From the NCBI RefSeq assembly GCF_022869785.1, contig NZ_CP094997.1, forward strand, positions 3,100,001 through 3,164,000: 64,000 nt of DNA. Reading direction: 5' to 3'. Made by a program: the position numbers and the translations under genes. Below the pieces are notes generated by a model. It had not been told where the DNA came from, searched no databases, and saw only the letters and a program-made list of their open reading frames with translations. The stretch's first letter is position 1, and each line of letters starts with the position of its first letter. Positions 26,303 to 34,936 of the stretch are shown here, one piece after another. Origin of the DNA: Dyadobacter chenwenxiniae. Lineage in GTDB: Bacteria; Bacteroidota; Bacteroidia; Cytophagales; Spirosomataceae.

Positions 26303-28726
26303 TTATTCGCCACGTAAGCTCTTGACTGGATTTGTCAACGCTGCTTTGACACTTTGGAAACTTACGGTTACCAAGGCGATTCCTATTGCCAGCACACCAG
26401 CTACCAAAAATGTCCACAACTTGATGTCAGTTTTATACGCGAAGTCCTGTAACCACCAGGTCATAGCGTACCAGGCAAGTGGAGAAGCTAATAGGATAGC
26501 TAGACCCACTGGCCTGAGAAAATCCCTGGACAATAGCATGACAACACTGCCAACGCTGGCTCCGAGCACCTTTCGGATACCAATTTCCTTCGTGCGATTT
26601 TTAGCCGTGAACATTGCCAGACCCAGCAGGCCTAAACAGGCAATACTAATTGCAACCAGCGCGAACCAGCTGAACAGAGCGGCTACCCGTTCATCAGATT
26701 TGTACTGTTGCTGAAAATGATCATCCAAGAAAAAAAACTCAAATGCATTGCCGGGAAATGCTTCATGATAGACTTTTTCAAGCATTGCTATTGATTCCCC
26801 TACATGATTGCTTCGTAATGCAATCGTCAGAAAGCTGCTATTCCAGGGAATGTGCTGAAAAATAATAGGACGATTTGCCGTTTTCAGGGATTGCTGATGG
26901 AAGTCATTGACCACGCCAACAATCTTTTTAGGTATCACGTTGCCAATTTCCTGATTGATTGCCTGTTCGGCGGTTGCGAAGCCAAAAGCTTTCAAGGCGC
27001 TTTCGTTGATGATAACCGCTTCATTGTCAAGCACTAGTTCTTTATTGAAATTTCGCCCCGCCAACAGTTTAATGTTATACGTCGGAATAAAATCTTCGTC
27101 AACAGCCATCATGCTGCACAGTTTGTAATCGGCGGCAGCCTGATGGAACCGTTGCCATTCGTCTGTCCAGAAAATTTCCTGCCCCGGAACTTCGGAGGAA
27201 GCAGTTACATGGCGGACATCTGTATGCGCTAACATCCGATCCTTAAAAAAGCGAATGTCATTGGTAAAGCTGTCCGTTCGTAATACTTTGGGGGCTTTAA
27301 TGATGAGCTGCTGGTTGATGTTCATCCCCAAATCCTGCTGCTGCATGAAAGCAAGCTGCTGATTAATGACCAGTGTGGCAATAATTAGGAAAATCGAAGC
27401 TGTAAACTGAAACACTACTAAGGATTTACGGAACGATTCGCCACCGGTTTGCTTAGGCAAATACCCTTTTAAAATTGCAATCGGTTTAAACGAGGAAAGG
27501 ACAAAAGCAGGGTAAAATGCGGAAAGAAAGAACCCGAGAAAAATCACAGTTAAGGATACGATCCAAAATAAGGGATTCAGAAGCATGGAAAAGCCATTGG
27601 TAGTCTGAATCCAATCAGAAAAGATCACCAGCGCCAGTAAAAAAAGACCAATTCCGATGAACACAGATAACAGGTTAAAACCCAAAGACTCAACAAAGAA
27701 TTGCTGAATCAATTGCCGTTTTTCGGAACCCAGTGCTTTGCGGAGTCCTACCTCCTTAGCCCGTTCAATTCCTCTGGCCGTGGATAGGTTTATATAATTT
27801 AGCCAGCCAATGGCCAGAATCAGGAAAGCAACCAGGATAAGCACATAAACAATGCCAATTTTTCCGTTTGGTTCGACTTCTGAGGCTGTTTGAGAATGAA
27901 GGTGAATGGAACGAAAGGGTTGTAAAGCGAACGCTTGCCTGACCTTATACTTTTTTAGTTGTTTACCAATATGCTTTTCGATTACACCAGACAGCCGATT
28001 CTCTAATGCTTCTGGCAAGGTGCCTGGTTTAAGGAGCAGATACGTATAGAAATTGGTCCAGTACCAGCCTCCTGTGGCAAACTGCTGATTTTTGAGCAGA
28101 TTCTGGATGGAAAAAACAAAATCGAAATGGATATGACTGTTCATTGGAATATCAGCAAATACCCCTTCCACTACGTAGTCGCCTCCCTGCCAATCTGAAC
28201 TTAACCGCAGCGTTTTGCCAATCGGATTTTGCCGACCAAAATACTTTTGGGCCATCGATTCTGAAATCACAACCGACTCAGGCCGACGCAGCACCTGATT
28301 GGCAGCACCTTTTAGCAACGGGAATGAAAATACATCGAATAAAGAAGAATCGGCATAAAATGCCTTTTTCTCATGGTAGCTGACTAGTTCTCCCGATGGT
28401 TTCCGGTAACTGATCATACCATCTGCCCGGTGTAGCCGAACAAAATTCTCAACCTCAGGAAAGGTTTCTTTTATGGCCGTGGCTTCGGCGTGGTAGCTGA
28501 TTACACTGCTGTTCGTCAGAACGCCCTGTTTATAATCATCGAGTCGAATACGGTAGATGTTATCTGCACCCGTATGGAATTCATCATAGCTAAACTCAGA
28601 GAATACATACTGAGTAATCAAGAGAAAAGCAGCTATACTAGCAGCCAACCCGAAAATCATAATGAACGAAATCGCCTTATTCTTCAACAGATTACGCCAG
28701 GCAACTGTAATGTAATTTTGCATCAT
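26303..28726 (-). CDS. FtsX/MacB-type ABC transporter permease (ATPase-less)
   Basis: 807 residues from the ATG at 28726 (MMQNYITVAWRNLLKN); an upstream TTG at 28732 is possible but the family start favours the ATG. The duplicated MacB-core/FtsX layout is complete and ends FQSVKAALTNPVKSLRGE. Loops KEVGLRKALGSE and KEIGIRKVLGAS precede the FtsX domains. Unlike the other three permeases in the window, no sigma-54-like box or TGTCC dyad was found upstream; instead there are three phased TTAGTT elements. A terminator is not evident after it. Confidence 0.9.
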   Translation of the reverse strand: MMQNYITVAWRNLLKNKAISFIMIFGLAASIAAFLLITQYVFSEFSYDEFHTGADNIYRIRLDDYKQGVLTNSSVISYHAEATAIKETFPEVENFVRLHRADGMISYRKPSGELVSYHEKKAFYADSSLFDVFSFPLLKGAANQVLRRPESVVISESMAQKYFGRQNPIGKTLRLSSDWQGGDYVVEGVFADIPMNSHIHFDFVFSIQNLLKNQQFATGGWYWTNFYTYLLLKPGTLPEALENRLSGVIEKHIGKQLKKYKVRQAFALQPFRSIHLHSQTASEVEPNGKIGIVYVLILVAFLILAIGWLNYINLSTARGIERAKEVGLRKALGSEKRQLIQQFFVESLGFNLLSVFIGIGLFLLALVIFSDWIQTTNGFSMLLNPLFWIVSLTVIFLGFFLSAFYPAFVLSSFKPIAILKGYLPKQTGGESFRKSLVVFQFTASIFLIIATLVINQQLAFMQQQDLGMNINQQLIIKAPKVLRTDSFTNDIRFFKDRMLAHTDVRHVTASSEVPGQEIFWTDEWQRFHQAAADYKLCSMMAVDEDFIPTYNIKLLAGRNFNKELVLDNEAVIINESALKAFGFATAEQAINQEIGNVIPKKIVGVVNDFHQQSLKTANRPIIFQHIPWNSSFLTIALRSNHVGESIAMLEKVYHEAFPGNAFEFFFLDDHFQQQYKSDERVAALFSWFALVAISIACLGLLGLAMFTAKNRTKEIGIRKVLGASVGSVVMLLSRDFLRPVGLAILLASPLAWYAMTWWLQDFAYKTDIKLWTFLVAGVLAIGIALVTVSFQSVKAALTNPVKSLRGE

Positions 28727-28801
28727 AGCCAACGTGAATTTAAATCAGACAATGAGTTTGTGCCCTATCTCAATCTACGAGCTAAATGTATAACTTATTT
28801 A

Positions 28802-28827
28802 TTAGTTTAAAAACTAACTGATTAGTT
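28802..28827. promoter_or_regulatory. Three phased inverted TTAGTT half-sites
   Basis: TTAGTT at 28802, AACTAA at 28812 and TTAGTT at 28822 lie exactly 10 bp apart, about 75 nt upstream of the permease start. Alternating half-sites on one helical face look like an operator for a dimeric repressor. The protein is unknown. The rest of 28727-29154 shows nothing else except a protein-like tail before the pseudogene. Confidence 0.4.
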
Positions 28828-29154
28828 AATTTAACAAAGTCAGTCTATCGTTACCAACTTAGAATCTTAACATTTTCATTTGTGCTAACCATTACCTTGC
28901 ATGACATTTGAAAACTCAACACAGCTTGCGCCTATACATTCTTATTTTCAAATTCCCCCATCCTCGATACCGTCGTTGTCTCTAACATTCTCTCAAAACC
29001 ACCATTTCCACGTACACCAATCACAATCCGGGCTCATTGAGTCCCAAAGAGCGGGGACTATTTCACCATGATTATGAAGGTAAAACCCTGCGCAAGCATC
29101 TTGGTGCACCGGACCAGTATGGAATTGATCCCCGCGTTTAAATCGAAAAAATCG

Positions 29155-29485
29155 TTGAAAATAACATATACATCAAATGGAATAGGAATTATAGGCACCG
29201 GCGCAATTGGCGGTGCGATAGCAAGTTTATGATGCCGGCTTTGATGCAGTTGACTCTGGTGATCTTTCCGAATCCTGGAAACATCAGCCAGGTACACCTG
29301 CTCACTGCACAGAACTTAATGCAGAAGAATTAAAACAAGCACTTTCTGATGGCATTAAAGAACAAGCACCTGCTATAAGAGAAAAAGCGATTGCTGGTCT
29401 TTCTTCGCTACCAACCTATCCATCCCATCCCGATGTAGTTAAATTCAATAGAGCATTATTTGAAAAAAATCCTAAATCTGTTTAA
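29155..29485 (+). pseudogene. NADP-dependent F420-type oxidoreductase, internally deleted
   Basis: From the TTG at 29155 a frame reads through the family N-terminal Rossmann motif IGIIGTGAIGGAIAS and stops at TGA just after 29226. One base out of frame it resumes as DAGFDAVDSGDLSESWKHQP, CTELNAEELKQAL and so on to TAA at 29483-29485, which is the family C-terminal part. Most of the middle (roughly 100 or more residues) is missing and the junction is frameshifted, so this is a dead gene made by one internal deletion. Just upstream (29055-29140) lies another protein-like tail ending at TAA (LRKHLGAPDQYGIDP), probably a remnant of a different gene. Confidence 0.75.
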
Positions 29486-29606
29486 AGAAAAGCGATTAGG
29501 AAATAGATCTTTAGGTAAGATCTATTTTGAGCATTCGGCAACATCACAGCTTAGGTCTGCGTACATGGTCAACGGGAATCCTTGGTTACAATTGATTCAA
29601 ACGCTC

Positions 29607-30704
29607 ATGCTGAAAATCGTTTCGCTTCTTGTATGGTTGCTTTTAGTAATAATGGCAGGCAGTAGTTCCGACAACAATACCCGTCAAAGATCCGCAGATA
29701 GTACAATGGTTTTCCAAGTTGGATACAGAAGTATCTCATTTGCCGATAGTTCGAGAACTTACAGGCCAGGCGTTGAGCAAAGCGACCCTTTGTATTTCCG
29801 ACCAATTGATATTGATCTATGGTATCCTGCCAAACCAGTTGTTTCTGATTCAATACTGAAATTTGGGTATTTTCTTCAATTGTTGCAAGACAGAGCTAAT
29901 TTTTACAGTGCTCCTCAGAAGTTTGACAGTTTACCAACGACTGTTGCTAAGTCTTTCTGCGATGGGTTCGGTTGTTCGCAACCGGCCCTTCTTCTACAAA
30001 GCCCTACCCATACATTCAACCGGGCTAAGCCAGTATCCCAGGAATTTCCTCTGGTCGTATACTTCGCAAGTTTCGGCTCGATGGGTTATGAAAATTACCT
30101 CCTTTTTGAATCGCTGGCTAGTCAGGGCTATATCATTGCCTGCGTTAACTCTATTGGCCGCTACCCTGGTGATATGACGATGAAAAATGCCGACTTAATG
30201 GAGCAGGTCAGGGACGCTGATCAAATCATGAACCGGTTAAAACTGGATAATAGCATTGACACGACAAAAATCGGCGTATTAGGTTATAGCTGGGGTGGAC
30301 TTGCAGGGGCACTCTGGGCTATGCAACGGAAGGGCATAAACGCTATGGTATCACTGGATGGTTCTGAGGTTCATCATTATGGGAATTCAAAATCAGAGGA
30401 TCAAGATTTTGAGTATACTATCTCCACCCCTTTTTTCGAGAAATCAACTTTGTCCGTGCCTTACCTGCGTTTAGAGAGTAACCCTGAACCGAATAGATCT
30501 GAGAAAGATTCCACATATAATTTTTTAAGAAAAGTCAAAGCGGCAAAGCAGGTTGTAAAGATTGACTCTGCCAGGCACCAGGATTTCTCTTCCTTGGCAA
30601 CCATTATTAGAACATCCGGCAAATGTTCAGTTCCCAAAGTTTACTACACCATTTCAAGCTATACAATATCATACTTCAATAAGCATCTTAAGGGCCAAGA
30701 GTAA
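29607..30704 (+). CDS. Alpha/beta-hydrolase, dienelactone/PAF-acetylhydrolase-like
   Basis: 365 residues from the ATG at 29607, giving a hydrophobic export signal or anchor (KIVSLLVWLLLVIMAGSSS). The longest frame starts at a TTG (29460) inside the pseudogene and is rejected; ATG 29565 is an alternative. Visible elements are DLWYPAKP near residue 70, an oxyanion-loop region VVYFASFGSMGYENYLLF, the elbow IGVLGYSWGGLAGALWAM (nucleophile Ser in GYSWG) near residue 228, and a late DSARHQDFSS with the probable His. The arrangement resembles platelet-activating-factor acetylhydrolase-like esterases. The substrate is unknown. Confidence 0.7.
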   Translation: MLKIVSLLVWLLLVIMAGSSSDNNTRQRSADSTMVFQVGYRSISFADSSRTYRPGVEQSDPLYFRPIDIDLWYPAKPVVSDSILKFGYFLQLLQDRANFYSAPQKFDSLPTTVAKSFCDGFGCSQPALLLQSPTHTFNRAKPVSQEFPLVVYFASFGSMGYENYLLFESLASQGYIIACVNSIGRYPGDMTMKNADLMEQVRDADQIMNRLKLDNSIDTTKIGVLGYSWGGLAGALWAMQRKGINAMVSLDGSEVHHYGNSKSEDQDFEYTISTPFFEKSTLSVPYLRLESNPEPNRSEKDSTYNFLRKVKAAKQVVKIDSARHQDFSSLATIIRTSGKCSVPKVYYTISSYTISYFNKHLKGQE

Positions 30705-31070
30705 AAAAGGAATAAGCTCGTATACTTGCACGTAAAGCGCTTGTGCCTAGCAGCTCCCGCTTACGAGTTATAAGCAATGTCTTCGAAATAAGAAGCGTTG
30801 CTTAGCAATCTATGAGTGCTATTTTAGGACTATACGAAACTAAGAGTGCTACTTTACCCTGATCGCGACGTCGAGACTATCATTCTCGCAACATCGGACC
30901 AGCTTGGTCAAGCTTCTCAGGATTCCACGGGATCTCATCCATACCCCTCCGTTTTTTAAGACCCCGCAAACAAGCATCTGTGAATTCAGCCTGGTAGCAT
31001 TTGACATGCTAAGTCGTGAAATGATGTACGTAAATTGTTTAGCCTGACTGGAAAATTCAGGGCGGGGCAA
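30705..31070. other. Gap with degenerate coding traces
   Basis: 366 nt. On the - strand a coding-like stretch (containing GMDEIPWNPEKLDQAGPML, ending at a TGA near 30885) can be read back toward 31000, but it is broken by an in-frame stop and has no start. A short imperfect repeat, GAGTGCTATTTTA and GAGTGCTACTTTA, occurs at about 30811 and 30844. No gene can be supported. Confidence 0.3.
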
Positions 31071-31742
31071 TTACCTTTTTTTGAATGAATAAGAATATTC
31101 CCGAATGGCTAGCGTATCCCCTTTACCTAGATGTTGCACAAAAGATTCATCAAATTCATTAAACCTGGTACCAGATCCTGAACTTTTATATAATCCTCCC
31201 TCCCCAGGAAACCAGGAATATTCCGGGTCGTGGTATGTCCAAGATACAAGCATGTACTCAAACGAAGATAAACTCAGTTCAGAATAGTTTCCGTAGCCCA
31301 CTTGCATATTGTAGGTTCTGAATTTGCTATCCCAAACCGGTTCAAATTCGCTCCTGTATTTTGACATTTCGATGTTTCGAATTTCGTTATTCGTTACAAT
31401 CCACGTGTTCGTCGATTTGAATTTTAACTGGTCGTTGTTTTTTGTGATTAGCCAGGGGTAATCTGAGCTTGAAAACTTAGCGGAGTCGGGAGAAAAGAAC
31501 TTGATGTGTTCGTCGCTGACGAATGAAGAGTCTTTTATTATAAGACCTCCATTGCTTTTTAAGAACCTATTAATTAAATCATTATCGGTTATCTCCTTTT
31601 TATTGGAATAAAGTCGAGTTTTCGATTTTATGCTGATACGATTTAAATAGACGGTCGATGGAAATTCAGGAGACTGCTCTATTTCTGTCTTTTTACAACT
31701 GACGATAACGAAGAGAAGCAAAACAACGGAAAGGTATTTCAT
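31071..31742 (-). CDS. Lipoprotein of unknown function
   Basis: 223 residues. Lipoprotein signal: a short basic start, a hydrophobic core and a lipobox ending VIVSC at residue 16, followed by KK. The mature part has many Ser, Tyr and Phe residues and is predicted to be beta-rich. No family was recognised. It stands alone, with gene remnants on its downstream side and a 200-nt featureless gap on the other. Confidence 0.6.
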   Translation of the reverse strand: MKYLSVVLLLFVIVSCKKTEIEQSPEFPSTVYLNRISIKSKTRLYSNKKEITDNDLINRFLKSNGGLIIKDSSFVSDEHIKFFSPDSAKFSSSDYPWLITKNNDQLKFKSTNTWIVTNNEIRNIEMSKYRSEFEPVWDSKFRTYNMQVGYGNYSELSLSSFEYMLVSWTYHDPEYSWFPGEGGLYKSSGSGTRFNEFDESFVQHLGKGDTLAIREYSYSFKKR

Positions 31743-31943
31743 AGATAATAGTAAGGGCCGTTTCTTTGCAAGATAGGCATTTCTTTATGATAGTATGAGG
31801 TTCAACGAAAAATGTCTCTGGGCTCTTGGACGTGGCAAACTGGCTTGTTTAGCATCTCCAACGAGAGCTCCCCTCCCTGTATCAAGAATCTTTACATGCA
31901 GCATTCCATGCAACCAAGGTCTTTGTAATTTGTTCGAGAAATG

Positions 31944-32897
31944 TCATTTATTCATTATCTGTTGAACACTTTGTAAAAACTTAGCTTGTTGATCTACAAA
32001 GGGGTAATGAGAGCAATTTTCGATGGCGTAGAAATTGGCCGGGCCAGTGATATTTTGCATCTCGGAGAGCTGCTTTTTTGAGAAAATGCCATCTTGCAGT
32101 CCATAAATGGCCGAGAGCTTGATATTTTTATTTTTGATGCTTTTTAAAATGGCTTTGGTGTCAATATTTACACGGGATTCATTTTGATAGAATAACACCG
32201 GGGCTTTATCATTGCGGATATTCGATTTGGAAAAGCTACTGCTATCGTACTCCTGATTCAGTTTTTTCGACTCCTCAGTAGGTTTCGGCATTTTGAAAAA
32301 GCCAAAGTGTGACGCCACTTCGTATGTCTGCTTGCGATACTGTTCACTTTGCTTATCCAGCGATTTAATGTAAGAAATCTTTTTCAGCATTGCTGTGTCT
32401 TCCTTTTGCGTTGCAGCGCTTAGACTGGAACTGAGGATATGGTCATATGACTCCTGTTGAGAGAACAATGCGCCAACGAGTATAAGCCGCTCCACTTTTT
32501 CGGGGAATGCATTTACATACAAGGTTGAAACAATACCACCGAAACTATGGCCTAAAAGACTCACTTTCGACAAATCATATTGTTTGATAAGAGTGTTCAA
32601 ATCGGAAAACGCCTCATCAAATGTTATTTTCGCCTCAGCGTCAATGGACCGGCCTTCGCCTCTCCTGTCGTATACGATTACATAAAAGCCCCTTGAAGCA
32701 AGCGCGGTTGCGGTTGTTCCTTCGAACAATGTTGAATTACCCCGAGGGCCGCCATGCAAATATATAATAGCCGGATCTCCCCTGTGACCATAGGCTTTCG
32801 AATATATTTGTTGAGCTATTGATACCGGGGCATTGATTGATAAAATGGCAGTAAAAACAAAAAGGGATACAAATACTGTTTTGAAACTATGGTTCAT
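31944..32897 (-). CDS. Secreted alpha/beta-hydrolase (proline-iminopeptidase-like)
   Basis: 317 residues, signal peptide (VFVSLFVFTAILSINAPVSIAQ). The fold signature is clear: an oxyanion HGGPRGNS near residue 48, YDRRGEGRS near residue 76, the elbow VSLLGHSFGGIVSTLYV near residue 112 (nucleophile Ser), an acid candidate in SAIYGLQDGIFSK, and a late ENCSHYPFVDQ carrying the catalytic His. The HGGP motif and elbow resemble proline iminopeptidases and related esterases. It is the fourth hydrolase of this kind in 16 kb; the natural substrate is unknown. Confidence 0.8.
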   Translation of the reverse strand: MNHSFKTVFVSLFVFTAILSINAPVSIAQQIYSKAYGHRGDPAIIYLHGGPRGNSTLFEGTTATALASRGFYVIVYDRRGEGRSIDAEAKITFDEAFSDLNTLIKQYDLSKVSLLGHSFGGIVSTLYVNAFPEKVERLILVGALFSQQESYDHILSSSLSAATQKEDTAMLKKISYIKSLDKQSEQYRKQTYEVASHFGFFKMPKPTEESKKLNQEYDSSSFSKSNIRNDKAPVLFYQNESRVNIDTKAILKSIKNKNIKLSAIYGLQDGIFSKKQLSEMQNITGPANFYAIENCSHYPFVDQQAKFLQSVQQIMNK

Positions 32898-32936
32898 TAT
32901 AAAAATTGGTAAGACTAGTCTGATATTCTTAACTTA

Positions 32937-33182
32937 TCATTTATGTTTCACACTGGCAGCAATCGCTTTAATCCAGTGAATAGCAAAGTTAACTGGTTCC
33001 TTGGACTTATGTAACCGGTGACTGCAGCCCATTAAACCCACCGGCACGTGTTTAGCTGTCAGATCGATATTGTTACTTCCTACTTCCTGCCCGGCGTATA
33101 CACCGCCGGATTTTAAAACACCTGAGTGATCATTAATGATTATCTCAAAAATATCTTCGGGTGTTCTGAGGGTATGACATAA
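32937..33182 (-). pseudogene. Possible 3' remnant of a lost gene
   Basis: A coding-like frame ends at 32937 with the segments VPVGLMGCSHRLHKSKEPVN and FAIHWIKAIAASVKHK. Extended to its first ATG (33290) it would run into the RidA gene on the other strand and through its promoter, which is unlikely, so only the 3' part can be real. No family was recognised. It could equally be non-coding. The rest of the 349-nt gap holds the RidA promoter region. Confidence 0.25.
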
Positions 33183-33246
33183 GGCTGTCACTTCCCCACC
33201 CAACCTTTGTGGCGACAAAAACAAAACGTCGTCAAAACAAACAAAG

Positions 33247-33639
33247 ATGGAAAAGAACACAACGGATCCCTGGGCTTGGGGTAAGTACACAAATTCGGTT
33301 CAAGCAGTCGAAATTAAACAGCCGGAGGGCACACTTTACTGCTCCGGGCAAGTTGCGATCGACGCGAACGGGCAGCCTGTTGCCGGTGATATGAATGCAC
33401 AGCTGGAACTGACTATCCGAAATCTGGAGCAACTCATTACGGAGGCGGGCTATGAGCCCAGCGGCATTGTAAGGCTAAATGTTTACACTACTTCAACACA
33501 AGAGTTCTTCACGAGCTGCGTCCAAACCTATCAAACATGGATTGCAAAACATGGCATCAAACAGGCCACTACCATGCTGGAAGTGAAGGCATTATTTGGT
33601 GGACTTACTGTTGAGCTGGAAGCGACGGTAGTAAAGTAG
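33247..33639 (+). CDS. RidA family protein (YjgF/YER057c/UK114)
   Basis: 130 residues, the full family length. RidA proteins deaminate reactive enamine/imine intermediates made by PLP enzymes, although several subfamilies have other roles. Visible: LYCSGQVAIDANGQPVAGD (ligand pocket and strand), the long helix with LTIRNLEQLITEAG, VRLNVYTTS, and a C-terminal TMLEVKALFGGLTVELEATVV. The arginine that marks archetypal RidA (near position 105 of E. coli RidA) appears to be replaced in the TTMLEVKAL segment, so it may belong to an Rid1-7 subfamily without imine deaminase activity. A shared terminator separates it from the convergent WYL gene. Confidence 0.88.
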   Translation: MEKNTTDPWAWGKYTNSVQAVEIKQPEGTLYCSGQVAIDANGQPVAGDMNAQLELTIRNLEQLITEAGYEPSGIVRLNVYTTSTQEFFTSCVQTYQTWIAKHGIKQATTMLEVKALFGGLTVELEATVVK

Positions 33640-33642
33640 CTA

Positions 33643-33700
33643 AGTGAGACATTCAGAACAAAGAGCCCGGAAACGGGCTTTTTGTTCTGAATGTCTCACT
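33643..33700. terminator. Long bidirectional terminator
   Basis: A 27-bp stem (33643-33669 with 33674-33700) with a single G-T exchange and a GAAA loop. The arm centre agcccg-gaaa-cgggcttttt carries a T-run on the + side, while the matching A-run serves the - strand. It lies between the ends of the RidA gene (+) and the WYL regulator (-). Confidence 0.93.
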
Positions 33701-33724
33701 CAAACCCATCTGGCTGCATTGAAG

Positions 33725-34696
33725 TCACGCGCAAAAAGCATGATGCACCTGCCGGGCCAGTTCCCGGAGCTGATCCTGCAAGGCGACAGGTTCCAGAACT
33801 GTGACAGCGCCGGCGTAAGGCAGCAGCCAGGTGGCGAGGTAAGGCAACGAGCCAACCAGAAACAGCATTTCCACACTTCCATCAGACAGTAATGTTTCGT
33901 GTGTGAAGCCAAACTGGTGTTTGGTATCCTCCATCCGTCGCGCCAGGGCAGGGATAATACCAGCCATCCGAAAACGGATGACGACCTTCTCTTTTTCCTG
34001 ACGCTTTGCCTGGTCGATCCAATAATTTTGCAGGGCCTGCGGCCTGACAGCGAATACTTCTTCCTTCACATTTAAATCACGGATGCGATCAAGACGAAAG
34101 TCCCGGAATTGCTGCCGGAGCCTGCAAAATGCGACCACATGCCTGTGCTGGCTTAAATAAAGGCCGATCGGTTCAATTTCCCGGCTGGTAGACAAGCCGG
34201 TTTCAGCTGCGTTATATGTAATATCGGCCACAAGCCTTGAAGTAACGGCCCTCAATAACTGTTGATAAGTATCAGCGCGGTTACTCTCGCTGGCTGGTTC
34301 CAAAACCTGGATTTGGGGCGACAACGTTTCCAGGTGATCCCGATCTGTGTACCGGAGTGCTGCCCGCAGCTTATCCATCGCAGTGGTGGTCAGGAGCGCG
34401 GTGGCAGGGTCTGTAAACCGGGCGGCCAGCTTTTCGGCCGTCAATAGCGCGGTGGCTTCTCCACGGCTGAACATGACCGGCGGCAGCCTGTAACCTTCCA
34501 GCATGGCATAACCCTTGCCATCATGGGTGATCACCGGGATTCCTGCACTTTCAAGAGTCCGGATGTCACGGTAAATGGTTCGGGTACTGACCGAAAATCG
34601 CTTCGCCAGTTCTGCGGCAGTCACCATCCGCTTGGTTTGAAGCAACGTAAGCAGCGCCACGAGCCTCGAAAGACGGTTTACTTCGTGATCGATCAT
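33725..34696 (-). CDS. WYL-domain transcriptional regulator
   Basis: 323 residues from the ATG at 34696 (MIDHEVNRLSRLVALL); a longer frame from 34798 adds 34 residues without family likeness. An N-terminal winged helix-turn-helix (residues 5-60: TAAELAKRFSVSTRTIYRDI) is followed by a WYL domain (about 140-225) and a C-terminal WCX segment. YafY-type regulators usually repress or activate adjacent genes in response to small ligands or nucleic acid. Its natural neighbours here are RidA (convergent) and the SDR gene upstream on the same strand; the target is unknown. Confidence 0.88.
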   Translation of the reverse strand: MIDHEVNRLSRLVALLTLLQTKRMVTAAELAKRFSVSTRTIYRDIRTLESAGIPVITHDGKGYAMLEGYRLPPVMFSRGEATALLTAEKLAARFTDPATALLTTTAMDKLRAALRYTDRDHLETLSPQIQVLEPASESNRADTYQQLLRAVTSRLVADITYNAAETGLSTSREIEPIGLYLSQHRHVVAFCRLRQQFRDFRLDRIRDLNVKEEVFAVRPQALQNYWIDQAKRQEKEKVVIRFRMAGIIPALARRMEDTKHQFGFTHETLLSDGSVEMLFLVGSLPYLATWLLPYAGAVTVLEPVALQDQLRELARQVHHAFCA

Positions 34697-34877
34697 TATA
34701 AAATTGGTCCTCGTGATTGGAAGTTGGTACGAAAGTCCATTTGCTCTGATTTGAGTCAGATTCGATGTTTGTCCAAATTTAATGCTTCCTTGTGACAACC
34801 TTATGTCATAGGTTGAAAGCAGATTTTTATCAATACCTGCTCCTTATCGCCCGTTTTATACAAGGTCTTTTACTACC

Positions 34878-34915
34878 AAAAAAGAAAGCAAGCAACAAAG
34901 GTTGTGCTTGCTTTC
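34878..34915 (-). terminator. Rho-independent terminator for the SDR gene
   Basis: An 11-bp stem gaaagcaagca / tgcttgctttc (34884-34894 with 34905-34915), followed on the - strand by a run of T (ttctttttt). Confidence 0.85.
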
Positions 34916-34936
34916 ATAAATCGATTCGTGTAATGC

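Noticed and set aside
28733..28800. Sigma-54 promoter for the permease at 26303
   Set aside because: GGGCAC occurs on the - strand but the TTG that follows is 7 nt away instead of 5, and no TGTCC dyad is present.
30811..30860. CRISPR or tandem repeat (two GAGTGCTA-type copies)
   Set aside because: Only two imperfect 13-nt copies, with no regular spacers or cas genes.
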